A stretch of 7,421 bases of DNA, taken from a bacterium. Lineage in GTDB: Bacteria > Hydrogenedentota > Hydrogenedentia > Hydrogenedentiales > SLHB01. The position numbers were made by a program, and so were the translations under genes. This document shows, piece by piece, positions 1-6,551 of the stretch. Each line of letters starts with the position of its first letter. Position 1 is the stretch's first letter. Location: the NCBI GenBank assembly GCA_024231375.1, contig JAAEQP010001740.1:1-7421 (forward strand), read 5' to 3'. The notes under the pieces were generated by a model. It had not been told where the DNA came from. It did no database searches and saw only the letters and a list, made by a program, of their open reading frames with translations.

Positions 1-25
1 AAAGGTTCCCCCAGATTACTCTTCC

Positions 26-1159
26 CTACCTATACAACCAATCCACCTCGAACCGCGTGATCTGCGTCACATTCAACCCGCCCTTGCGCCGGTCGCCCGC
101 GCAATGCCCCAGCAACACCGCGTCACCAACGAATTCGATGGCCGTGTAGCAGTACCATCCATTCGGGTCCGTCTCGATGTTCTTGATGTGGTCCCACGTC
201 AGACCCTCGTCGCGCGACACCGCCACCGTCAACGGCGTCCGTTTGCCTCGCAACTCCGGCGCAATGTCCTTGTGATCGTTCCACACCAACAGCAGATCGC
301 CCGTACTCGGGATAACCTCGAACGAGGCCGGAGACACCGGCGACATGATGTCCGTCGGTTCGGCCTTCGACCACGTCTCGCCCCCGTCATCCGACCACGA
401 CCGGTACTGGCACCCGCCGCCCGTACGATGCAGCATCATGATTCGACCGTCTTTCAACTCCACCACGCCGGGTTCCTGGAACGTGCTCTTCATGCCCGCG
501 GGCGGCTCCTGCGTCGTCTTGCTCAACCGCCACGTGACGCCTTCATCATCCGACAGCACGCATACTACTTTGCCGTTGCCCGAGAAGGGTCCGCCCAACA
601 ACGCATGCCGCGCCGCTGGGATGACCAACCGGCCACTCTTGAGTTGGATGATTCGGTCGTTGTTCACCACGTAGTACCCCACCGGTTCATCGAGGCAGAG
701 GGTAGGTTCGCTCCACGTCTGCGCCTCGTCCGTCGAGATCCGCATGAGAGGCCGGCAATCGTCCGTGGCGTTCTTGCGCAGGTAGAACAGCGCGATGCGC
801 CCGCTCTGCAGGCGCAGCAACGAGACCGACATGATGTTCATGCCCCCCTCGTTCGGCAGCACCACAACGTCCTCAGTCGTCCAGGTCTTTCCTCCGTCGC
901 TCGAATATCGGCCCGCCAGGAAGGCCTTGTCATGGTCGCCGCCTCCACCCGTGAAATGGGTGTACACGAACAGGATGCGGCCGTCCTTCAACTGGATGAA
1001 ATCGCCTTCAGAATTGCGTGGGTTGTTCTCGCTTGGTTCGAGGCGCAACGCCCGAGACACCCCTTCCGCCTGAGGCGTTTGCGCGGCCACGTTCCAGTGC
1101 CAGCCCATCATCGCCACGAGCGCAAGTCCCGCTACCATCAGTCTCCATTCCATAGCCAT
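26..1159 (-). CDS. Secreted sialidase-family (BNR/Asp-box) glycoside hydrolase
   Basis: Probable exo-sialidase-type six-bladed beta-propeller enzyme, 377 aa, complete with a TAG stop. Residues 1-27 look like a Sec signal peptide (hydrophobic run 7-19, AAQ just before likely cleavage), so it should act in the periplasm or outside. Five Asp boxes (SxDxGxTW type) are visible at residues 86-93, 142-149, 203-210, 256-263 and 315-322. A plausible GH33-like active site can be laid out: Arg48, Asp75 or Asp77, Glu229 (in QEP), Arg245, Arg304 or Arg307 and Tyr336 or Tyr338. The spacing is close to what I recall for Salmonella sialidase; the family's usual RIP motif is not seen. GGGAG lies 6 nt before the chosen ATG; a second ATG two codons in is less well spaced. 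It is the last gene of the leftward operon, 64 nt after the MFS transporter. Sialic acid as substrate is unproven, because many BNR proteins of this kind act on other sugars. Confidence 0.85.
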   Translation of the reverse strand: MAMEWRLMVAGLALVAMMGWHWNVAAQTPQAEGVSRALRLEPSENNPRNSEGDFIQLKDGRILFVYTHFTGGGGDHDKAFLAGRYSSDGGKTWTTEDVVVLPNEGGMNIMSVSLLRLQSGRIALFYLRKNATDDCRPLMRISTDEAQTWSEPTLCLDEPVGYYVVNNDRIIQLKSGRLVIPAARHALLGGPFSGNGKVVCVLSDDEGVTWRLSKTTQEPPAGMKSTFQEPGVVELKDGRIMMLHRTGGGCQYRSWSDDGGETWSKAEPTDIMSPVSPASFEVIPSTGDLLLVWNDHKDIAPELRGKRTPLTVAVSRDEGLTWDHIKNIETDPNGWYCYTAIEFVGDAVLLGHCAGDRRKGGLNVTQITRFEVDWLYR

Positions 1160-1223
1160 TGCATTCTCCCTCTCAGTAACGCCGCCCGTCCCAACAGACG
1201 CGGATGCGGCGGTTCAGTGTTAT

Positions 1224-2486
1224 CTAATCGCCCGCGCACGCCACACGTGGCTCACGTGCCCGCGCCAGATTGCTCAGCACGCTACGCGAAAACGAACGGG
1301 CAAGCAGCGTTGTGGACAGCGCCGCCGTCACGCACGCGGACACCGTGAACACCAGCGGCAGCGATCCACCCACCCGGACCAATACGTGCTGCAACGCGCT
1401 CGCGCCGAAGAGACTCGCGTTCTCCGACATCATGGCGATCGCGAAAGCCGAATCCTTGAGGCGCGGGTGAATGAACACGCTCAACGCCGCGGCCGCTGAC
1501 CCCCACACGATACCATGGACGACATAGAAACTCAGATAGGCGATGCCGGCGGTTGTCGGACCCGGCGCCCAGGCGATCGCCCCGATGGCAACCGCGTCGA
1601 GCAACAGTCCCACCGCGTAGCAGCGCACGGGATTCCATCGGTCAATGTTGCGCGACACCAGGAACAGCGTACCCAGCGTCATGAACCGGCTCAGGCCCAC
1701 CAACGTCGCGATGGTTTCTTCGCTGAAGCCATGCACGTCGCGCGCAAGGTTGGGGAACAGCGCGTTGGACGCCTGAAACGAAAAGGGGGCCGCGAACGTG
1801 CCGAACACGATGACTACGAAGAAAGGACCCTGCGCCAGTTCGCGTATCCCATCGAATCCAAGGCGCAACACGCTGGTAGGCCGGGGACGCGGCTCCATGC
1901 CCGATGCAACCTGCCCCGCGCGGACGTCCGTTTCCAGGCGATCGCTCAGTTTCAGGAAGGCCACCAGCGCGCAGGCGCAGATGACCGCCAGAACGAGAAA
2001 CGCCTCCCGGTAATGGGCGGGATCGATCAGATACCCTCCCGCGATCAGCGCGGCCGATGCGACCAAGTTCAAGGTCAATGCCGATGTGGCCATAGCCCGG
2101 CCGGGACGGTCGCCACCCGCTTCCGCCACAAACGGTGTCCACGCCACCATGTACGCGGGCGGCATGGACGACAACAGGATCAACGCGCCACCCACCGTCC
2201 AGAACGTGGTGGCCTGCGACATGGCAAGGTAGCCGATGACGCTCAGGGCCATGGTCAGCGCCACTGCGCGCCGCCGTCCCACACGGGCCGAAACCTCGGT
2301 GATGAGCGCATACCACACGAACATACCGAGCGTCATGCAGATGACGACCCGGGTCCAGTCTTCGTTCGACCAGCCGAGGCCCTTGATGACGAATCCATTG
2401 ACGAACACGAACGATCCAAACCACGTCACCGCGCATACTACCGCGGCAGGGAGCGAAGCTGTCACTATCCAGAACAATCGTTGCAT
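1224..2486 (-). CDS. MFS transporter, 12 transmembrane helices
   Basis: Major facilitator superfamily permease of the inner membrane, 420 aa, normal length for the family. About twelve hydrophobic segments can be read, near residues 6-30, 45-65, 72-90, 94-118, 134-152, 160-178, 220-240, 256-277, 286-305, 312-335, 346-368 and 376-396. A basic central loop at about 180-215 separates the two six-helix halves. A degenerate motif A (ARVGRRR, about residues 67-73) sits between helices 2 and 3. The start codon lies 2 nt after the TGA of the SGNH fusion gene. The only Shine-Dalgarno-like sequence (AGGG) is 15 nt away, so translation is probably coupled to the upstream gene. Sequence alone does not give a substrate; its place between two secreted glycan-active proteins suggests uptake of a released sugar or acid. 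The last ~20 residues are a hydrophilic tail. Confidence 0.88.
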   Translation of the reverse strand: MQRLFWIVTASLPAAVVCAVTWFGSFVFVNGFVIKGLGWSNEDWTRVVICMTLGMFVWYALITEVSARVGRRRAVALTMALSVIGYLAMSQATTFWTVGGALILLSSMPPAYMVAWTPFVAEAGGDRPGRAMATSALTLNLVASAALIAGGYLIDPAHYREAFLVLAVICACALVAFLKLSDRLETDVRAGQVASGMEPRPRPTSVLRLGFDGIRELAQGPFFVVIVFGTFAAPFSFQASNALFPNLARDVHGFSEETIATLVGLSRFMTLGTLFLVSRNIDRWNPVRCYAVGLLLDAVAIGAIAWAPGPTTAGIAYLSFYVVHGIVWGSAAAALSVFIHPRLKDSAFAIAMMSENASLFGASALQHVLVRVGGSLPLVFTVSACVTAALSTTLLARSFSRSVLSNLARAREPRVACAGD

Positions 2487-2488
2487 GT

Positions 2489-3913
2489 TCAGTTCGATTC
2501 GCCCTTCGCCAGCCCAGGCACGACCTCCAACAGGGCATCCGCCACAAGGCGATGACCCCGGTCGTTGGGATGCATACCGTCCAGAAGTAAGCCATCGATC
2601 AATCCTGCTTGCGCATACCCTTCGAAAAGGGCATAGGCGTCAACCAGAGGGACCTCCTTCTCCTCAGCAATGCGCCGCACGGCGGCCGCGTACACCTTCA
2701 GCGTCACGTTGAACCCGTCCGGGTCGTCCGGGTTATAGGGCGGCTTGCCATACATGGCCTTCAAGCCCGGTGTCCACGCCAGACAGTTCGGCGTCATTAG
2801 CACCGGCCGTGCGCCGCGCTTCTTCAGTGTGTCGATGAAGTGCCTCAGATTCTCTTCGTACCGCTCGAGAGATACGCGCGACTTCGTCGCGCGTTTCCAT
2901 ACGTCGATTGCCGAATCGTTGATGCCGAATCCAAGGGTGACCACATCCGGGTCGTGGACCAACACATCCTTCTCAAACCGTGCCCGCGCCATGTCCGTTG
3001 TATTTCCGCCGATTCCTGCGTTCACCACCTTCGCGCGCACACCACGGCTCGGCAACTCCTTGTCCAGCAGCTTCGCATAGATACCCAACGGTCCGCGCGT
3101 GGCCGTGGTGGAGTCGCCAAACGCCACCAACGTGATGTTCGCGACGTTTCCGTCCTCGGGCGTCGCGGCCTCGCTTGGGCCATCCACTAACCACTCCACG
3201 CTGAAGCGTGCCAAACGGATCGCGCGGCCTTCCTCCACATCCTGCTGCCACACCGCCAACAGCGTCCCATCCGCCGCTTGCGTGCATCCGGGACACGTTG
3301 CCCGCCCGTCTGGATCAGGTTGCACGATATCGCGCGCTTCGGACCATGTGCTTCCACCGTCAGAGGAGGCTGCCGCACACAAGGGATGCCCGGTGCGCGC
3401 GGCACGCCAAACCTCAAGCACACCGTTGTGCCCACCATGGACGAACTCGCTGCGCGCCGCTAGACCCTCCAAGTCGTCCGGCACACTCATCCTTTCAGTA
3501 TCGTCCTTCTTCGACACCGGCTCCGCAACCGTCCACGTGGCCCCGTCATCTCTGCTGCGCGCACACCACCCGGTCGAGGAGGTCACGTACACGTCGCCGT
3601 CAATCACCTCAATGGCAGGATGCGCTTCAGCAGGCCCCTCGCTACTCGGAAGCACTTTCGGGCGCTTCCACGAACAACCTGCATCATGCGATTGCGCGGC
3701 CAACAAGGCGTATCCCTTGTCCGTCTTCCGGGACCATACGACCAGGATTTGCCCGCCATCAAGCCGCGCCACGCACGGCCACGCATTCGGGCCCGTCGTA
3801 TGAGAGGCCAGCGTCCACTGCGAGAAGAATCGGCATTCCGGCAGTTCGTCCCCAGTCGCGCCGAATGCAGCTATTGCCGCCACCCCCGCCATGCATGTTG
3901 CTGCCCAGTTCAT
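2489..3913 (-). CDS. Secreted Asp-box (BNR) domain fused to SGNH/GDSL esterase
   Basis: Two-domain exported protein, 474 aa from the chosen start. After a hydrophobic N-terminus (residues 1-20), residues ~30-242 carry three Asp boxes (75-82, 120-127, 183-190) of a sialidase-like propeller. The span is only about 210 residues and no arginine triad can be picked out. Residues ~258-474 are an SGNH hydrolase: block I FGDS (Ser268 nucleophile), block II around Gly300, block III GIND (Asn332) and block V DGMHP (Asp445, His448), so the esterase site looks intact. The expected activity is removal of O-acyl groups from a carbohydrate or a similar ester. The start is set by the ATGA overlap with the upstream stop and by GGAG 7 nt before it. 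A longer reading from 3988 would lie inside the upstream gene. The n-region of the signal has no positive charge, which is odd; cleavage is uncertain. Likely in one operon with its neighbours. Confidence 0.88.
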   Translation of the reverse strand: MNWAATCMAGVAAIAAFGATGDELPECRFFSQWTLASHTTGPNAWPCVARLDGGQILVVWSRKTDKGYALLAAQSHDAGCSWKRPKVLPSSEGPAEAHPAIEVIDGDVYVTSSTGWCARSRDDGATWTVAEPVSKKDDTERMSVPDDLEGLAARSEFVHGGHNGVLEVWRAARTGHPLCAAASSDGGSTWSEARDIVQPDPDGRATCPGCTQAADGTLLAVWQQDVEEGRAIRLARFSVEWLVDGPSEAATPEDGNVANITLVAFGDSTTATRGPLGIYAKLLDKELPSRGVRAKVVNAGIGGNTTDMARARFEKDVLVHDPDVVTLGFGINDSAIDVWKRATKSRVSLERYEENLRHFIDTLKKRGARPVLMTPNCLAWTPGLKAMYGKPPYNPDDPDGFNVTLKVYAAAVRRIAEEKEVPLVDAYALFEGYAQAGLIDGLLLDGMHPNDRGHRLVADALLEVVPGLAKGESN

Positions 3914-5331
3914 CCCAATTCTCCGGTCATGAGCGTCTCCATTTCGCGGCGCAATCCCGAAATTGCCGCCGGGTCGAAGAGGGCCCACGTCGATTCGTAC
4001 CCTCCCTCCGTCACTTCATTCTCAGGCATCAGGTACCCGGTGACTCCGTCCGCGAACGAACACACCACCGTGAGCCCCTCCGGGCCTCCATCCAGACCGT
4101 CCACGATGGTCGAAAACAACTCGCCGGGGAAATTCGCTACATTGACATCGCCGAAGGCCACGTGGGATATGGAGAAATGCGCTCGCCGCGCCTCACACTC
4201 GTCCTCCGTCAGATAGGACGCGCCTTCCCATACGCTCGCCGACTGGTTGTAGAAGGCGCGGCGCTCCGCGATCCGCTTGCGTTCGGCCAACCGTTCCCTT
4301 CCGTGGGGGAGGCTATCCAGCGCCGTCTGCGCCTCAGCGGCTTCGTGCCGCGCCGCTTCGAGGGAGTGGGGGAACGTTTCGCATACGGGCACCGGCACAA
4401 CCCCCGCCGCATTCCGCAGCCGATTGAAGGGAACTCGCCGGGCCTCGCCCATCCCGCCGATGATGCATTCCGCCAATCCATTGGCGATGCGGTCGCGTTC
4501 GCGGGCACCGACCTCGCGGTGCCGCGGTCTGTGGTCGCCGCACGGTCCCTGAAGGAACTGGATGCCGCACCCGAAGTGCGCGCTGAGCCGGTCGCACAAC
4601 GCGCCGGGGTAGTCGCGGCCCAAGTTCGGACGCCAGTACCCCGCGCTGCAGATGACCGCGTGCGCGTTGAACCGCACCAGTCCGCCTGCATATCCGCCGT
4701 CGACGCCAGGGAACAGAATCACGTCCAGCCACGGGTCGTTCGGCCGTGTCGCCGGAAAGGGGCCGACAACCTCGAGCAACTCGTCTTCGTCGGCGCCATA
4801 GGACTCCAAACGCATGTGCGCCAGCCCCGTGCCGTCGACGCTTTGGCCGTCGTCGATGCATCCTCGCGTCTGCATCAGGCACCATGCGCCCAGGTCCCCG
4901 GCCACCGTGCGCCGGTTGATGTTGAACGCCAGGCCCGTGTCCACGCGGAGAAACTCGACTTCGCCCACGGCGACGGCGTCATCTCGTGCGGCCAAGGCCG
5001 CATCAGCCGATGCCTGGGCCAGGAACGCCATATCGTGTTCCATGTCGTCCATGCTGCTCGAATGGGTGTGGGTGCAGTAGCAGTGGACGTGGTCCGTCGG
5101 GATCTCAAGAGCCTCGGCTACGGCCTGTTTCAGCGGCGGCACTTCCTTGCGCCGGATCTCACACACGTCGTACGTCAAAAGACATACGGCCGTGCCGCCG
5201 TGATCCGCGTACAGAGCCGTGACCCGCAGGTCGTCTACGAGGTCCCGTTCCCGAAACGCCGGATGTGCGCGGTACAGGGCTTCCGTGATGCATGTGGACG
5301 CGCTTCCCGCGCGTCCAGGATCGTCTGGCAT
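3910..5331 (-). CDS. Neutral/alkaline ceramidase-like metallohydrolase, no signal peptide
   Basis: 473 aa protein resembling the neutral/alkaline non-lysosomal ceramidase N-terminal domain family (PF04734). Matching landmarks: THTHSSS at residues 87-93, NRR at 139-141, NAH with His224, RDYPG at 239-243, GPCGD at 262-266, PGE with Glu404, and GGYE with Tyr445. His88 or His90, His224, Glu404 and Tyr445 correspond to the zinc ligands known in Pseudomonas ceramidase. The amidase motif GDVSPN reads GDHRPR here, so the nucleophile serine position is Arg268, and true ceramidase activity is doubtful. The usual N-terminal DITPP-like strand and any signal peptide are missing. With 15 cysteines the protein is probably cytoplasmic. 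Start: ATG with GGGAG 7 nt upstream; the frame upstream runs to a stop at 5401-5403 without another usual start codon. First gene of the leftward operon; its TGA overlaps the next ATG. Confidence 0.8.
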   Translation of the reverse strand: MPDDPGRAGSASTCITEALYRAHPAFRERDLVDDLRVTALYADHGGTAVCLLTYDVCEIRRKEVPPLKQAVAEALEIPTDHVHCYCTHTHSSSMDDMEHDMAFLAQASADAALAARDDAVAVGEVEFLRVDTGLAFNINRRTVAGDLGAWCLMQTRGCIDDGQSVDGTGLAHMRLESYGADEDELLEVVGPFPATRPNDPWLDVILFPGVDGGYAGGLVRFNAHAVICSAGYWRPNLGRDYPGALCDRLSAHFGCGIQFLQGPCGDHRPRHREVGARERDRIANGLAECIIGGMGEARRVPFNRLRNAAGVVPVPVCETFPHSLEAARHEAAEAQTALDSLPHGRERLAERKRIAERRAFYNQSASVWEGASYLTEDECEARRAHFSISHVAFGDVNVANFPGELFSTIVDGLDGGPEGLTVVCSFADGVTGYLMPENEVTEGGYESTWALFDPAAISGLRREMETLMTGELG

Positions 5332-5338
5332 GTCCCAA

Positions 5339-5343
5339 CTCCC
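5339..5343 (-). promoter_or_regulatory. Ribosome binding site that fixes the ceramidase-like gene start
   Basis: GGGAG on the minus strand, 7 nt before the ATG at 5331. It matters because the family's conserved N-terminal motif is missing from this protein, which could otherwise suggest a wrongly placed start. The good site, together with a stop codon only 23 codons upstream in frame, supports this ATG. Confidence 0.6.
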
Positions 5344-5394
5344 ATTCCCGAGGTCGCCCGCGTTGCCTCGGTTGCAGCCCGTGCAAACGCGGCG

Positions 5395-5424
5395 ATTCTT
5401 TCAAACCATCCACCGCTCTGTCAA
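5395..5424 (-). promoter_or_regulatory. Candidate sigma-70-type promoter of the leftward operon
   Basis: On the minus strand, a perfect TTGACA (5424-5419) is followed after 18 nt by AAGAAT (5400-5395), which matches four of six bases of the -10 consensus. Transcription would start near 5388, leaving a leader of about 57 nt before the ATG at 5331. No alternative -35 of this quality was found nearby. Position and orientation fit the operon, but no expression evidence is available. Confidence 0.4.
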
Positions 5425-5576
5425 AGCACCGGGGGGGGGACTCACGAGACCCTTCCGTCTTCGATAGGACCTAGCGAAGTCGAGGGACCTTGCTTCCCAG
5501 CAGCCGCGCACGTGCCTCGAAAGACCCACAACGATGTCGCGGGCGGCACGTCTGGCCATAAGGCCTCTTCAGCCTG

Positions 5577-5602
5577 TTGAATTCCGCCGGGGCCTCTATG
5601 CT
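5577..5602 (+). promoter_or_regulatory. Weak candidate promoter of the rightward operon
   Basis: TTGAAT (5577-5582) and TATGCT (5597-5602) resemble -35 and -10 boxes, but the spacer is only 14 nt, shorter than the usual 16-18. The -10-like box lies between the arms of a 6-bp inverted repeat (5583-5588 / 5608-5613). A start near 5609 would give a leader of about 64 nt. Tentative. Confidence 0.2.
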
Positions 5603-5672
5603 ACTGTGGCGGACGCGGTGGTGCGCGGTGCATCCGCCCAAACGCACAAGCAACAGAACAAGGTGAAGTCCC

Positions 5673-6530
5673 ATGTCCAACCACGTTTCCAGACGTTCAT
5701 TTGTGAAGACGGCCGGTGCCGCGCTGGCCGGTGCCGCCGCATTGACCCAGGCCACCCCTGCGCAGGCGGGCAAGTTCACGGGCCGCATCAAGAAGGCCGT
5801 GAAATACGGCATGGTCAAAGGCGACATGTCGGTGCTCGACAAGTTCAAGATGCTGAAAGACCTCGGATTCGACGGTGTCGAACCTGGCGTCAGGGAGAAG
5901 GTCGACCACGAGGAGATGCGAAAGGCCAGCGAGAAGACCGGCCTGCCCATCCACGGCGTGGTGCTCGGGTCGGTCAACGGCATCAACAAGGCCGTCGACC
6001 TGGCCGTCGAATACGGGTCCACCAGCGTCCTGTTGGTCGCCGGCCGTGTCAGCGACAAGATGCCCTACGCCAAGAACTACGAGGAGACCCAGGCCACCAT
6101 CCGCGCGTCCATCCCCTACGCCAAGGAGAAGGGCATCCTGCTTCTCGTCGAGAACGTGTGGAACAACTTCCTCATCTCGCCCATCGAACTGGCGCGCTAC
6201 ATCGACGAACTGCAAAGCGACCAGGTGGGCGTGTACTTCGACATAGGCAACGTGGGCCGCTACGGTTGGCCCGAACACTGGATTCCCGTGCTCGGCGACC
6301 GCATCCACAAACTCGATATCAAAGCCTACAGCCAGTCGAAGCAGATGAAAGAGGGTCCCTGGAAAGGCTTCGACTGCAAGATTGGCGACGACGAAATCAA
6401 TTGGTCGGCGGTCCGCGCCGAACTGGCCAAGATCGACTACCACGGCTGGGCTACGGCCGAAGTCGGCGGCGGCGGACGCGAACGCCTCGCCGACATTTCC
6501 CAACGCATGGACAAGGTCCTCGACCTCTAA
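5673..6530 (+). CDS. Tat-exported sugar phosphate isomerase/epimerase-like TIM barrel
   Basis: 285 aa member of the xylose isomerase-like TIM barrel superfamily (AP-endonuclease family 2 fold, PF01261). Residues 1-32 form a twin-arginine signal: SRRSFVK at 6-12, an alanine-rich stretch at 14-23 and AQA before likely cleavage at 33. It should therefore fold in the cytoplasm, with its metal, and then be exported. The usual divalent-metal set is present: Glu160 (VEN), Asp190 (FDIGN), His212 (HKLD) and Glu263 (AEVGGG), with Glu70 and His94 also in the barrel mouth. AAGGTGA lies 6 nt before the ATG. It is followed after 21 nt by a DUF1080 gene, and this pairing is known from 3-keto-glycoside breakdown, where sugar-isomerase-like proteins carry out elimination/hydration steps. 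A hydroxypyruvate-isomerase-like or epimerase role is the alternative; the exact reaction cannot be read from sequence. Confidence 0.85.
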   Translation: MSNHVSRRSFVKTAGAALAGAAALTQATPAQAGKFTGRIKKAVKYGMVKGDMSVLDKFKMLKDLGFDGVEPGVREKVDHEEMRKASEKTGLPIHGVVLGSVNGINKAVDLAVEYGSTSVLLVAGRVSDKMPYAKNYEETQATIRASIPYAKEKGILLLVENVWNNFLISPIELARYIDELQSDQVGVYFDIGNVGRYGWPEHWIPVLGDRIHKLDIKAYSQSKQMKEGPWKGFDCKIGDDEINWSAVRAELAKIDYHGWATAEVGGGGRERLADISQRMDKVLDL

Positions 6531-6536
6531 CGCGAT

Positions 6537-6542
6537 AAGGAG
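6537..6542 (+). promoter_or_regulatory. Ribosome binding site of the DUF1080 gene
   Basis: Perfect AAGGAG, 9 nt before the ATG at 6552, within the 21-nt gap after the TIM-barrel stop. It is the best Shine-Dalgarno match in the window and suggests efficient translation of the second gene of the operon. Confidence 0.6.
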
Positions 6543-6551
6543 CAGCACACA

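Larger units (their letters stand above)
5332..5672. other. Divergent intergenic region between the two operons
   Basis: 341 bases separating the first genes of the two outward-facing operons. No convincing gene was found. It holds a promoter candidate for the leftward operon (5395-5424), a run of nine G at 5431-5439, a weaker promoter candidate for the rightward operon (5577-5602), a 6-bp inverted repeat (TCCGCC 5583-5588 / GGCGGA 5608-5613) and the two ribosome binding sites. Open frames crossing it have no coding character or family match. Any regulator that controls both units would be expected to bind here. Confidence 0.7.

Noticed and set aside
104..1348. A 414-codon plus-strand open frame over the sialidase gene
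   Set aside because: Arg/His-rich, low-complexity composition, no motif, and it runs across the gap into the neighbouring transporter gene; a shadow of the minus-strand sialidase.
1515..2555. A 346-codon plus-strand open frame over the MFS gene
   Set aside because: No hydrophobic segments or domain motifs; the opposite strand encodes a clear 12-helix transporter.
26..5331. A ganglioside-degradation locus (sialidase plus ceramidase)
   Set aside because: Attractive by family names, but the ceramidase-like protein lacks the nucleophile serine and a signal peptide, and no ceramide- or hexosamine-directed glycosidase is present. Kept only as a remote possibility.
3208..5580. A 790-codon open frame on the plus strand, antisense to the ceramidase-like and SGNH fusion genes
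   Set aside because: The translation is rich in Arg, His and Pro with no recognisable domain, and both genes on the opposite strand have clear family motifs. Long antisense frames are expected in G+C-rich coding DNA.
5471..6058. A 195-codon minus-strand open frame reaching into the intergenic region
   Set aside because: Ser/Thr/Pro-rich without a motif, and most of it is antisense to the TIM-barrel gene.
5697..6548. A 283-codon minus-strand open frame opposite the TIM-barrel gene, rich in Val, Asp and Leu
   Set aside because: Its frame mirrors the third codon positions of the real gene, a usual cause of such frames; the plus strand has a Tat signal, metal ligands and a ribosome binding site.
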